Shown one piece after another: positions 17,061 through 25,941 of a stretch of 64,000 nucleotides of DNA (position 1 is its first letter; every line of letters starts with the position of its first letter). A model generated the notes under the pieces. The model saw only the letters and a list, made by a program, of their open reading frames with translations. It ran no database searches and was not told where the DNA came from. Source of the DNA: Bog-473 sp963741995 (GTDB lineage Bacteria; Actinomycetota; Acidimicrobiia; Acidimicrobiales; RAAP-2); contig CAVUKI010000001.1 in assembly GCA_963741995.1 (NCBI GenBank), forward strand, positions 992,001 to 1,056,000, written 5' to 3'. The position numbers and the translations under genes were made by a program.

Positions 17061-18054
17061 ATGTCGAAATCCCCATCAGGGTCGTCGCGTCCGGCGCGAC
17101 CCGCCACCCAATCCAAGACGAGCGCACACACCAACCGGGCGGAAGGCGTCCAACACCACCACACGCCGGGCCCCGGCACCCCCCACGGCCCGCTTCCGCA
17201 CCCGCCATCCCGTCCTGACCGCCCTGGTCCCTGTCGTGCTGGTGGTGGCCGCCATCGCCACCATGATCGTGGTCAAGGCCGCGGGCAACGCCAACCCCCC
17301 GGCGGCGGCGTCCTCCCACCTCACAGCGGGAGGCGGATCGTCGGCGCCGGCCGACCCCGGGACCACGGCCCTGTCCCCACAGGTCGCGGCCGCGCTCACC
17401 GTGCCGGCCGCGACGCTGAACGCGGTGGGCAGCCCATCCTCGGTCGTGCTGCCGACCAAGGTCGGGAGCGGCGCCATCCTCATGGGCTCCGACAACAAGC
17501 CGTTGATCACCTACGTCGGCGCCGAGTACTGCCCCTACTGCGCGGCCGAGCGGTGGTCACTGGCGGTGGCGCTGTCGCGCTTCGGGACCTTTTCCAACCT
17601 CGAAGGCACGCATTCGTCGGACTCCGACGTGTACCCCGACACCCAGACGCTCTCGTTCTACGGGTCGAGCTACTCCAGCCCCTACGTCGATTTCCAGGCC
17701 GTCGAGGAAGCCACGAACCAGCCGGTCGGGAACAGCTACGAGACCTTGCAGACGCCGACGGCGGCGCAGAGTGCCCTGATGGCCAAGTACGACGCCGAGG
17801 GGAGCATCCCGTTCCTCGATATCGCCAACCGCTACGTGATCACCGGCGCCAGCTTCTCGCCGCAGGTGCTCCAGGGGCTGTCGCGGAGCCAGATCGCGGC
17901 TGACCTGTCGAATCCGAACAGCACGGTGGCGCAGGCGATCGACGGCGCGGCCAACGACATCACGGCGGCCATCGCCACGGTCACCGGGAACCAGCCCTCC
18001 AGCGTGGGCAGCTCGGCCACCATTGCGGCGATCGCCCAGAAGCTGGGGGCGTGA
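17061..18054 (+). CDS. DUF929 thioredoxin-fold protein (frame break near N-terminus)
   Basis: Ribosome site AAGGAG lies seven bases before ATG 17061 (MSKSPSGSSRPARPATQSKT). The conserved body lies one frame over: PTGRKASNTTTRRAPAPP, a membrane anchor (VLTALVPVVLVVAAIATMIVV), a Ser/Pro linker and then the DUF929 domain with the active-site-like motif YVGAEYCPYCAAERW and RFGTFSNL. The switch is at about 17124-17140 and needs removal of one base. CPYC is a DsbA/thioredoxin-type redox pair outside the membrane. The stop overlaps the GTG start of the VKOR gene, so the two likely form an electron-transfer pair for disulfide formation. Frame break is probably a sequencing indel. Confidence 0.8.
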
Positions 18055-18536
18055 CGATGGCGACGACGCACGTCACCGCCCGCCGGGTGCCGGCCTGGGT
18101 GCCGGCCACGTCGCTGGGACTGTCCCTGGTCGCGGTGGCCATCGCCTCGTACCTCACGGTGGCGCACTACACCGACCCGACCGCCCTGGCCTGTCCGGAC
18201 ACCGGCATCGTCAACTGCGCGCTGGTGACGACGAGCTCGTGGTCGGTCGTGCTCGGCGTCCCGCTGGCCGTGCTCGGTCTGGTGTGGGCGCTCGTGATGA
18301 CGGGGCTGACCGTCCCCCGGGCCTGGCGCGCCCGGGCCGGTTGGGTCGACGGCATCCGGCTCGTGGTGTCGGGCGCCGGCGCGGCCATGGTCCTCTATCT
18401 CGTCTACGTGGAGCTCTTCCGGCTCGGCGCCATCTGCCTGTGGTGCACGGCCGTGCACGTCACTGCCGTGAGCCTCTTCGGGGTGATCCTGGCCGGGCGG
18501 GCCGCCTCGTCGAGCCTGGTCCCGGCCCCTACCTGA
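18051..18536 (+). CDS. Vitamin K epoxide reductase (VKOR) family membrane protein
   Basis: 161 residues with four to five membrane helices. VKOR hallmarks are visible: loop cysteines in ALACPDTGIVNC, the conserved Ser/Trp segment SSWSVVLGVPLAVLG, and the quinone-side CxxC in GAICLWCTAVH. VKOR re-oxidises a thioredoxin-like partner and passes electrons to quinone, replacing DsbB in many actinobacteria. GTG 18051 overlaps the upstream TGA; ATG 18057 is an alternative start. Its partner should be the coupled DUF929 protein with CPYC. Confidence 0.88.
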   Translation: MTMATTHVTARRVPAWVPATSLGLSLVAVAIASYLTVAHYTDPTALACPDTGIVNCALVTTSSWSVVLGVPLAVLGLVWALVMTGLTVPRAWRARAGWVDGIRLVVSGAGAAMVLYLVYVELFRLGAICLWCTAVHVTAVSLFGVILAGRAASSSLVPAPT

Positions 18537-18590
18537 GGACGGACCCGGTGTGTCCTCCGGCGACGGCGGCGCATGGGCGCACCGGCTGTC

Positions 18591-19334
18591 TCAGCCGATG
18601 ACGTCGCCGCGGGCCGAGAGGATGGCGCGGAGGCGGTCCTCGACGTCGACGTTGCTGTGGTCGTCGGTAAAGACATAGTTGCGCCCATGCCGGATGGCGT
18701 CGAGCACGTTGGCCGCCACCGTGGCCGATGACACGGTCCCGACGGGGTTCATGCCGGTCTTGATCATGCCGGGCATGACCACGCTGACCCCGATCGGCGC
18801 CTGGAGTGATGCGAACTCGGCGCGCAGGACATCGGAGAGCCCGAGCACGCCGTGCTTGGCCACGGTGTAGGGGCCCAGGCGTCCCAGCGCCAGCACGGAT
18901 GCCATGGAGGCGGTGTTGACGACATGACCCTCTTCCTTCGACGCCAAGATGCGCGGCACGAAGGAACGGATGCCGTGGATCACGCCCCACAGGTCGATGT
19001 CGATGACCCGGTGCCACTCCTCGAGCGGGATCTCCCACGAGTAGCCGCCGTTGACCACCCCGGCGTTGTTCACGGCCACATGGAGCCTCCCGAACTGCTC
19101 GACGGCCGCGGCGCCGACCCGCTCGACGGCGTCTGGATCCCGGACGTCGACCGTGACCGCCACCACCTCGGCGCCGTGGTCGGTGAGTCTCGCCGCATGC
19201 GATCGGAGGCTCTCCTCGTCGATGTCGGCCATGACGACGCGCATTCCCTCGGCGGCGAAGGCCTCGACGACGGCCAGTCCGATCCCACTGGCTGCACCGG
19301 TAACGACCGCCGTCCGTCCCGTGAGCTCCTCCAT
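18591..19334 (-). CDS. Short-chain dehydrogenase/reductase (SDR)
   Basis: 247 residues from ATG 19334 (MEELTGRTAVVTGAASGIGL). Cofactor motif TGAASGIG, adenine-ring motif NNAGV (VAVNNAGVVNGG), catalytic Ser in NTASMASVL and YxxxK in YTVAKHGVLG are all present, so it should be active on NAD(P)(H). Asp in VMADIDE at the end of strand 2 points to NAD(H) preference. Substrate unknown; it is divergent from the membrane protein at 19422. Confidence 0.88.
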   Translation of the reverse strand: MEELTGRTAVVTGAASGIGLAVVEAFAAEGMRVVMADIDEESLRSHAARLTDHGAEVVAVTVDVRDPDAVERVGAAAVEQFGRLHVAVNNAGVVNGGYSWEIPLEEWHRVIDIDLWGVIHGIRSFVPRILASKEEGHVVNTASMASVLALGRLGPYTVAKHGVLGLSDVLRAEFASLQAPIGVSVVMPGMIKTGMNPVGTVSSATVAANVLDAIRHGRNYVFTDDHSNVDVEDRLRAILSARGDVIG

Positions 19335-19421
19335 GGAGCCTCGATGGTAACGGAGGGGCAGAAGACCCCTCATGTGCCCCTTGTCGCCCGTCGGCGAAGA
19401 TGGAGGCGGGATGGAGCGGGT

Positions 19422-20529
19422 GTGACTGATTCGACAGAGGGGAGCTGGGGCCGCCTGGCGCCGCTGCGCAGAGCGCTCCCGAGGCGCAAGGTCGACGCCG
19501 AGGGCGAGCTCCTCTCGGTCCCCTTCCTTCTCAACTTCGTGTGGCTGGTGCTGGGGGTGCTCGTCGTCCTGGAGGCGATCAACGGCATCTTCCATACCGC
19601 GGGACCGGACTGGCTGTGGGACAACTGGATCTACAACGCGATCCTGGGTATCGGTGCCGCCCTCGTCCTGGCGCGGGCCGCCTTCGAGCCGATCGCCCGA
19701 AAAGCGTGGCTGGCGTTCGGGCTGGCCCTGCTGCTCTGGTTCATCGGGAGCACCGCCTGGACGGTGATGTACGCCGGCAACCCCAACCCTCCGTATCCCT
19801 CGTTCGCCGATGTGTTCTGGTTGGCGTGGTACCCGCTCATCGCGATCGGGATCTTCTTCCTCATCCGTGTGCGCGTCCCCCAGTTCGAGCTGCACCGCTG
19901 GATGGACGGGATCGCGGTCACGCTGTTGGTGCTGGCCGTGGGCTTCGCGCTGGTGATTCAGCCCGCCACCGCGCACAAGACGATCGGCTCGCTGGCCACG
20001 TTCGTCGTCTTCCTCTATCCGGTGCTCGATGTGCTGCTGATCGGCGCCATCCTCGGTGTCTACGGCCTCATGGGCTGGCGGCCCGACACCGATGTGGATC
20101 CTCGTCGGTCTGGCGATCCTCGGTACGTCCATCGCCGACGCCGTCTTTGCCATTCAGGAAGCCGAGGCGCGGGCCGTCGTCTCGGGCAACCGCTACAACT
20201 TCATTTGGACGGCGGCCGTGCTGCTCATCGCGCTGGCGGCGTGGGCCCAGGCTCCGGAAGCCGACGAGGAACCCGAGATGGTCTTCGGGATGCGGGCGGT
20301 GGCGCTGGCCCTCTTCGCCGAGGCCCTCGCCATCGGGATTCAGATCTACGCCATCTTCAGGGAGGTCGGCAAGAGCGAGCGGATCGTGACCGTCGTGGTA
20401 TTGGTCGTGGCGTCCGTGCAGATCATCTTGACCCGGCCGCGGCGAAAAGAGGAAGAGCCTTCGCCGCTACCCGACACAACTGAGCCGGTGCCGGTGCCGA
20501 TGCCGGTCGAGGATCATTCCGGACCGTGA
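19422..20529 (+). CDS. Membrane protein resembling the sensor part of GGDEF/EAL proteins (frame break)
   Basis: From GTG 19422 the protein has about seven to nine helices. The segment PYPSFADVFWLAWYPLIAIGIFFLIR is typical of the N-terminal membrane part of actinobacterial diguanylate cyclase/phosphodiesterase proteins. The frame must shift at about 20078-20092 (one extra base) to continue as PMWILVGLAILGTSIADAVF and end with a Pro/Glu tail. No GGDEF or EAL domain follows, so it is a stand-alone membrane module. A decayed EAL fragment lies 1.6 kb away at 22149-22501. Function unknown; perhaps a ligand sensor. Confidence 0.65.
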
Positions 20530-20593
20530 GCACGACGTCGGCCGGTGCCACCGGGCCCCGGCAGACGCCAGAAAAGGCCCTTAGTGTGGCGCC

Positions 20594-21628
20594 GTGTCTC
20601 CCGAACTGATGCCGGCGGCCGTCTACGTGGGCGACGGGAGGATCGAGTTCGACGAGGTCCCGCGCCCCGAGCCAGGACCCGACGAGGTCCTCGTCGAAAT
20701 TGCGGCGTGCGGGATTTGCGGCTCCGATCTGCACATGGTTCTGGAGCGCTACGCCAGACCCGGTGCCATCCTCGGCCACGAGTGGTCCGGCATTGTGGCT
20801 GCCGCGCCGAGCGATTCGGGCTGGTCTCCCGGTGACCGGGTGGTGGGGAATGCGGCAGCGGGTTGCGGCGTGTGCCGGCCCTGCCGAAGAGGTCGCCCTT
20901 CGGTCTGCCTGCAGCGTGCCTCGGCCGACTTCACCGGGTACCGGGGAGCGTTCTGCCAATTCAAGACGGTGGCAGCCGAGGGCCTGATCCGGATTCCTGA
21001 TGCACTGGCGACGCGGCCGGCGGCGTTGGCCGAGCCGACGGCGATCACCTTGCACGCACTCCGTCTGGCCAACGTACGCCCGGGTGATCGAGTGCTCGTC
21101 ACGGGTGCCGGTCCGGTCGGGCTCCTGATCATCGCCGTGCTGCGCGCGCAGGGGATCTCCGACATCACCGTCAGCGAGCCGTCGCCGGTCAGGCGCCAGC
21201 AGGCACTCGACGTCGGGGCGACCAGGGTCCTGGCTCCGGACTCGCTCGAAGAGCCACCCATGACCCTGCCGGTGGCGGAGCCGTTCGCGGTTGCCTTCGA
21301 GTGCTCGGGGCATGCCAGCGCGGCCGAGGCTGCCTTGGGCCAGCTGGACTATGCCGGCACCCTGGTCATCGTCGGCACCGGGTTCGATCCGCCTCGGTTC
21401 AACCAGAACCGGCTGATCATCTTCGAGCTCGAGGTGATCGGGGCCTACAACTACGACGACGACGGCTTCGCTCCGGCCGTCGAGCTTCTCGGCAGTGGGA
21501 TGTTGCCGCTCGCACAATTGATCGAGCCCGAGGACATTCCGCTCAGCGAAGTGATGAGCGCCATGGAACGGCTGGCCCGAGCCGAGATCCCCCGCAAGGT
21601 GATGGTGCAGCCGGGACTGCCGTCATGA
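20594..21628 (+). CDS. Zinc-dependent medium-chain alcohol dehydrogenase
   Basis: 344 residues from GTG 20594. CGICGSDLH carries a catalytic Zn Cys, GHEWSG the His/Glu pair, and CGVCRPCRRGRPSVC the four-Cys structural zinc lobe. The coenzyme motif is TGAGPVGLL. The gene resembles 2,3-butanediol/threonine-type dehydrogenases, but substrate cannot be fixed. Its stop overlaps the ATG of the VOC gene (ATGA at 21625), indicating that the two act on related compounds. Confidence 0.87.
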   Translation: MSPELMPAAVYVGDGRIEFDEVPRPEPGPDEVLVEIAACGICGSDLHMVLERYARPGAILGHEWSGIVAAAPSDSGWSPGDRVVGNAAAGCGVCRPCRRGRPSVCLQRASADFTGYRGAFCQFKTVAAEGLIRIPDALATRPAALAEPTAITLHALRLANVRPGDRVLVTGAGPVGLLIIAVLRAQGISDITVSEPSPVRRQQALDVGATRVLAPDSLEEPPMTLPVAEPFAVAFECSGHASAAEAALGQLDYAGTLVIVGTGFDPPRFNQNRLIIFELEVIGAYNYDDDGFAPAVELLGSGMLPLAQLIEPEDIPLSEVMSAMERLARAEIPRKVMVQPGLPS

Positions 21629-22083
21629 GCCGGACGCCGTTTGCTCCCCGCCTCAACCACGTCGCGATCAGCGTGGACGCCGACCTCATGGACGAGGGGG
21701 GCCGGGTCGCGCTCTTGGACTTCTTCTCGGAGATCTTCGGGTGGACGGAGGGGGACAACAGCACCGAGAAGGGCAATCCCCTCATCCTGTACACGGGATC
21801 GTTGGGACAGTTCCTCTACCTGCTGCCGGCGAAGGACGAATTCATGGTCACACCGAACATGGATCACTTCGGGCTGGAGGTCTCCTCCATGGAGGAGCTC
21901 ACCCAGATACTGGAGCGGGTGAACGCCTACAAGGCGAAGGACGACCGCGTCCGGCTCACCGAGGTGGGGACCATGGTCACCCGCTACGGCGACAAGCAGT
22001 ACACGCTGACGAACGCGTACATCTGGTTCTTGATCCCGTTGTGGATCGAGCTCCAGCACATTGAGCAGCGCTCCGAGGCCTGA
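21625..22083 (+). CDS. VOC (glyoxalase-fold) family protein
   Basis: 152 residues. LNHVAISVDADLMDEGGRVALLDFFSEIFGW is the first VOC module and DHFGLEVSSMEELTQILERV the second, with WIELQH at the end supplying Glu/His. The protein is coupled to the alcohol dehydrogenase upstream. This type is often seen near fatty-acid or terpenoid catabolism genes in actinobacteria. Substrate not known. Confidence 0.8.
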   Translation: MSRTPFAPRLNHVAISVDADLMDEGGRVALLDFFSEIFGWTEGDNSTEKGNPLILYTGSLGQFLYLLPAKDEFMVTPNMDHFGLEVSSMEELTQILERVNAYKAKDDRVRLTEVGTMVTRYGDKQYTLTNAYIWFLIPLWIELQHIEQRSEA

Positions 22084-22148
22084 ACGGCGAAGCCGATGTG
22101 CGTGACGGAGTAACCACCCAGCCGGCCCGGGGTCCCCAGATGCTCTGG

Positions 22149-22501
22149 CTATCGCCTTGACCGAGACGGCACAGGGCTGAAGTCCACGCGGCTCGAACCA
22201 AAGGCCGAAATACGCCGTGTTCCCTCATTCCGGGCGAGAAATTCGCTCACGTCCGCTGCCGTGCTGAGTCTGCCGAGGTCGTAGCCCTGGATTACGTAGC
22301 AGCCGACTGGGTCAACAACTCCACTGGCGCGGCCGTTTCCGCCCCTTCGGCGATGACGTCGAGATCCAAGGCGTCGGCGATTCCGATAATGGACCTGACG
22401 AGCGCCACGGCCTGCCGGCCATCGCCAATGGGCTCGACGAAGCTGCGGTCAATCTTCAAGATGTGGCCTTGGCAGGCTTGCCGGTGGATGACGGTCGGCA
22501 T
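22149..22501 (-). pseudogene. Decayed EAL-domain (c-di-GMP phosphodiesterase) fragment
   Basis: The phrase HILKIDRSFVEPIGD, then VRSIIGIADALDLDVIAEGAET are the middle and C-terminal motifs of an EAL domain. The frame stops at TAA near 22294; in a shifted frame it continues as YVIQGYDLGRLSTAADVSEFLA, the matching EAL end (QGY motif), to TAG 22151-22149. The N-terminal EAL motif itself and the rest of the domain are missing, with weak remnants upstream. About 115 of 240 residues remain, so this is real decay. With flanking bases 22084-22704 it fills a stretch that has no intact gene. Confidence 0.7.
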
Positions 22502-22704
22502 CCGGCCAGGTCTACCCGGACTCGGATCCGCCGCGATTGCGAGGCGCCCCCCAATCAGCGCCGCTGAGACAGGTTGGCTTTCGGGAGCGGTGGATCAGGA
22601 TTGCTTGGCGTAGCCTCTGGGGACCGGATCACTTGGGTTGGCAGGATCCTTGAATCCGGTGCACCCCGTCCACCACGAATGCCCTGATGCAAAGGAGTTC
22701 CACC

Positions 22705-23019
22705 ATGCCTGATGAATCCGATGACAGCCCTGTTCTCGACACGATTGCCGCGATGACCGCGGTGTCGGTGGCCGAATGTGATCTGCCGCCCGCCGCCCTC
22801 ATGTTGGTTCGACTCGCTGCCCTGGCAGCGGTCGACGCCGGCCCTGCCTCGTACCTCCTCAACATCGGCCCAGCAGCCGAAGCCGGAATCACGCTTGAGG
22901 ACGCGCAGAACGTTCTCGTCGCTGTGGCTCCCATCATCGGAACGGCCCGGGTCATGTCAGCCGCGATCAACATCGCCGAAGCCCTGGAGTTGGCCATCGA
23001 GGTCGTCGAGGGTTCGTAA
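22705..23019 (+). CDS. Short carboxymuconolactone-decarboxylase-like protein
   Basis: 104 residues from ATG 22705, which has an excellent AAAGGAG seven bases upstream. LPPAALMLVRLAALAAVDAGPASYLLNIG and ITLEDAQNVLVAVAPIIGTARVMSAAINI match a well-known short actinobacterial CMD family, a helical bundle without the CxxC redox pair. Function is unknown; members are often stress-associated. It stands alone and is followed by a strong hairpin at 23081-23130. Confidence 0.85.
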   Translation: MPDESDDSPVLDTIAAMTAVSVAECDLPPAALMLVRLAALAAVDAGPASYLLNIGPAAEAGITLEDAQNVLVAVAPIIGTARVMSAAINIAEALELAIEVVEGS

Positions 23020-23080
23020 TTCGCGGTCGCCATCGCGCGGGAGCCCACCCGGAGAGACAATCGGCGGTCGCCGTTGCATT

Positions 23081-23130
23081 TGAACTGCTCGGGGGGGACT
23101 CCATTTTGGGTCCCCCCCGAGTCTGGTTCA
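23081..23130. terminator. Long hairpin after the CMD-like gene
   Basis: Arms CTCGGGGGGGAC (23088-23099) and GTCCCCCCCGAG (23110-23121) pair perfectly; CCA/TGG inside and TGAAC/GTTCA outside extend it. It starts 62 bases after the CMD-like stop and likely ends or protects that transcript. There is no T-tract, so it may instead be a REP-like palindrome. The rest of 23020-23333 shows no gene. Confidence 0.6.
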
Positions 23131-23333
23131 TCTACCCGTCTCGTTTGCCGGTATCCGACGTTCTTGACCGAGGAGCCGCTCACGGCCTCTTTCGATGTTC
23201 GCCGCTGTTCACAGGGTTACTGGATACGGCCCAATTGCCCCAAGGCAGAGTGTGGTCCGACGAACGTCGTCATCGGCGCAACGTCCATGCTGCCCCAGCC
23301 GTTCTCAGCAAGGCGTGACCGCCCCCACCCGTC

Positions 23334-24050
23334 CTACTTGCCCGCTTTGCCGAGCGCCCCTTTGAGCGCACTGACGGCGTCAACAAATTTCCCGCGGTCG
23401 ATAATCGCCCGTGCGTTGATCGCCGAGTTGCTCGACTGTGGGCTTGACGCCAACGCTGCGTACTGGACAAAAACTGCTGTTCGGAAAGTCCTCGCAGCGG
23501 TGACCGCAGTGTTGACGTCCTTGCGATACGCGCCGGGCCACGGCAGTCCGTCCATCTGGCGGACAAAGGTGCCGAGCGCAGACTGGTATCTACTTGCCGA
23601 GGACGCGTAGTGCTGAAAGTCGGCCTGGCGTTGAGCTTCCACGGCCGCCGCATCGCTTCTTGCGTAGGCCGCCGTCTGCTCTTCGCTTGTCACGCAGCTC
23701 GGGTCTGTCGATGCGCCTGTCGCGTTGCAGCCTTGTCCGAACCCAATCGCTTGTATCGTGTTGTTGTCGAGCACCAACTTCTGTTCCTGCTGGGTGATGT
23801 CGGACCTGACGGCATTGAACGCAGTCAAGTAGGTCATGGTGGCGGTCGTCTCCGTTGCCAGGCTCGTGGCGAACGAACTGACCAAGTACGGATGGCTTAC
23901 CCACGTGGTCGTCGGCGCTGCGATCGGAGATCCTGTCCCGCCGACGCGGCATCCCGATAGTCCGGCCAGCAGCATGCCTCCCAAGACCACGAGGACATGG
24001 GGCCGTCTGAACATCTTGGGAGATGAGATGCCGCAAACCTTATTCGGCAC
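23334..24050 (-). CDS. Secreted lipoprotein, hypothetical
   Basis: 238 residues. A signal peptide (VLVVLGGMLLAGLSGC) ends in a lipobox LSGC, so Cys becomes the lipidated residue. The mature part is Ser/Thr/Ala-rich and helical (TETTATMTYLTAFNAVRSDITQQEQKL) with two further Cys (CNATGASTDPSC) that could form a disulfide. No family is recognised. The gene is flanked by long non-coding stretches and sits just outside the left edge of the tRNA island. Confidence 0.7.
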   Translation of the reverse strand: MPNKVCGISSPKMFRRPHVLVVLGGMLLAGLSGCRVGGTGSPIAAPTTTWVSHPYLVSSFATSLATETTATMTYLTAFNAVRSDITQQEQKLVLDNNTIQAIGFGQGCNATGASTDPSCVTSEEQTAAYARSDAAAVEAQRQADFQHYASSASRYQSALGTFVRQMDGLPWPGAYRKDVNTAVTAARTFRTAVFVQYAALASSPQSSNSAINARAIIDRGKFVDAVSALKGALGKAGK

Positions 24051-24297
24051 CGTCCGCCGTCACAACGGGACACCAACGACGTCCTTCACCTGGGACTGGG
24101 CACCGTGTGGGGGCTCCGCAGTTCGTTGAGGTGCCGCTCAGCCGGACGCCGCTCGCTGCCGCGGTTGCGCGTATTTTCGATGTCGATGCTGGGTCCGTTG
24201 ACTGCCCGGCCGCTTTACCGCAAGGATCTGGGGCCAAATCGAGGCTGATGCACGATGTTGCGCGGAAGGTCCCCCCTAAAGCAGCGGGATGGCGCCA

Positions 24298-24573
24298 CTA
24301 CTGGGTACAGGATGGGGAGAGCGGTCGAGAGAGCAATGACTCTTGGTCCACTTCGAGCGCCTTGCGGACACACAAGGTCCAGTCGTGCCATAGGGCCGGG
24401 TCGACTGACAGTCTCGGACCCTCCAACTGCATCCACCTCAGCAGATTGAACGTTGACTCCGGCTTCCGGCAATCCCGCTCAGAGAACAGGCGGATGAACA
24501 CATAGGCCGCCAAGGAGCCCTGATCCAGGGTCAGTCGTGGCTCATCAGTGCCGGCGTCGGACTCGGAAGTCAT
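24298..24573 (-). CDS. Small hypothetical protein
   Basis: From ATG 24573 the product has 91 residues: acidic start, then LTLDQGSLAAYVFIRLFSERDC and LSVDPALWHDWTLCVRKAL. The pattern DPALWxDW..CV resembles small actinobacterial proteins of unknown role, sometimes proposed as immunity proteins. Ribosome site is weak (AGG). It ends about 220 bases left of the attachment repeat. Existence is plausible, family uncertain. Confidence 0.45.
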   Translation of the reverse strand: MTSESDAGTDEPRLTLDQGSLAAYVFIRLFSERDCRKPESTFNLLRWMQLEGPRLSVDPALWHDWTLCVRKALEVDQESLLSRPLSPSCTQ

Positions 24574-24793
24574 TGTGCCTGACACCCGTGCGGGGTGCCC
24601 TGTATCTCGATCCTGGTTCCAAATCACGGGAGCCGTATACCGACACAAGATCAAGCCGTCTGTGGAGGCCGCGCGTAAGGCGATGGAAGCCCTCTTCACA
24701 CCTGCATCAAACGCCGTTTCGCCTCTGCTTTCGCTCCCGGCGCTTGATGTCCGGGTATCGTTCGGAGCGCGTAGCTGCTCTACCTGCGATTTT

Positions 24794-24831
24794 GTGGAGG
24801 CGATGGGACTTGAACCCACGAACCTCCTGAC
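24794..24831. repeat. Left attachment repeat: 3' part of tRNA-Ala (displaced copy)
   Basis: These 38 bases are identical to 32089-32126, the 3' part of the tRNA-Ala(GGC) gene covering the acceptor 3' strand, T arm and part of the anticodon stem. The rest of a tRNA is absent here, as expected for the displaced end left by site-specific integration into a tRNA gene. Confidence 0.9.
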
Positions 24832-24875
24832 CCAGTCTCCAGTGGGATATGTTGCGGTGCAGGTCAGGTGTGGTC

Positions 24876-24893
24876 TGTCACCAACTTGTCCCC
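24876..24893. promoter_or_regulatory. Paired heptamers, candidate integrase arm site
   Basis: TGTCACC at 24876 is followed 11 bases on by TGTCCCC (24887), one mismatch from the same heptamer. The same pair, in both orientations, is found downstream of the integrase at 25899-25941. Position 45 bases inside the attachment repeat fits arm-type integrase binding. Inference only. Confidence 0.45.
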
Positions 24894-25465
24894 ACAAAAT
24901 CAGTCGAATCCCCAGCATGTTTGCGTTCTGTGGATTGGCCGAAAATGGCTCAAAATGGCGAAGCCGCGATTTATTCGGCCATTTCCTGGGTATACAGACA
25001 TGTAGGCCAGTAAAGGATTGAGGCGATACACCATGTTTCTGCCCGAATGTCAGTGCGGTGATTCGTACGAGTCACACCAGCACTACCGCACTGGTAGCGA
25101 TTGCTCTCGCTGCCAGTGCCCGATCTATCAGCGCTTGATTCGTCCTGAAGAAGCGGTCGGGGCCTGGCACCTTGGTCGCGCTTCCAAAGCTGCATAAATC
25201 GCGTCGTGAGTTCCATCCCGGACCAGCCTTGCTTTCCGGCTGTTGTGTGAACGTTGTGCAAGATCAGGCCATTCGGCTTGTTCCAATAGGCAGAACGCAC
25301 GAGGCAGGATTACCGGCGCCATCGTGATCGGCAGGTCCCATGTAGGAGGGGAGATCAGGCGGAGTGGTGCGATTCAGCCCTTTCATCCTGGGGGCTGAAT
25401 CGCGGACTGCTTTCTCAGTCGGAACAGATATTCACGTCCGAATTTCTTTTTCGCACTGTTCTCAC

Positions 25466-25892
25466 TGAGAGCAAGGGAGGGCCGTTCCCGCTACCGAAGC
25501 CCAAGAAGAGCCGGAGAACCTCGAGCCTCGGCCCCGTGATGTCGCACCTGAAGGCACTCCAGACTCTCCAGAAGGACAAGCTCAAGGCGCACGGTGCCTC
25601 CGTTGGTGACGGGTGGGCCTTTCCGAACGAACTGGGCACCGCGCTACTCCCCGGGGATGATGTCAACCGGGTTCCGTCAGACGGTGAGGGGTGCGCCGAC
25701 GTTCGTCCGATCTCGTTTCACGGATGCCGTCACACATGCGCGACTTTGATGCTCAAGGCAGGACAACCGGTGCACGTCGTGTCGCGCGTCCTCGGACCCG
25801 CGAGCGTGCAGATCACGTTGGACTACTACGCGCACGTCACGCCGGGTCAGGACGAGCGCGCGGTGGTTGCGCTCGTTGCGATGTACTCCTGA
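25466..25892 (+). pseudogene. C-terminal remnant of a tyrosine recombinase (integrase)
   Basis: From about 25466 the frame reads GPFPLPKPKKSRRTSSLGPV, matching the strand before the catalytic core, and ends with the box II motif FHGCRHTCATLMLKAG, LGPASVQITLDYYAHV with the probable nucleophile Tyr, and a TGA at 25892. The N-terminal arm-binding and core-binding domains are absent, and the frame upstream to about 25370 has no similarity I recognise, so this is a remnant. The RHTCAT box keeps Arg and His; the first catalytic Arg is missing with the lost part. Probably the enzyme that once inserted the island. Confidence 0.8.
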
Positions 25893-25898
25893 GTGAGT

Positions 25899-25941
25899 GG
25901 TGACAAATTGGTGACATCCGGATCTGTCACCAGTTGTCACC
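25899..25941. repeat. Four-copy GGTGACA array, two direct and two inverted
   Basis: GGTGACA at 25899 and 25910, then TGTCACC at 25925 and 25935, around a palindromic centre TCCGGATC. The spacing within each half is 10-11 bases, one helix turn. It begins seven bases after the integrase stop. It could be integrase arm sites, an iteron-like origin or a terminator. The stretch 25893-26665 otherwise shows no gene; it has a (GCC)n run at 26227-26251. Confidence 0.75.

Noticed and set aside
24794..24831. A second tRNA gene at the left end
   Set aside because: Only the 3' 38 bases are present; no D arm, anticodon loop or 5' acceptor strand.
25020..25300. Minus-strand frame inside the island
   Set aside because: No recognisable motif, poor composition and two overlapping alternatives in other frames; probably decayed DNA.
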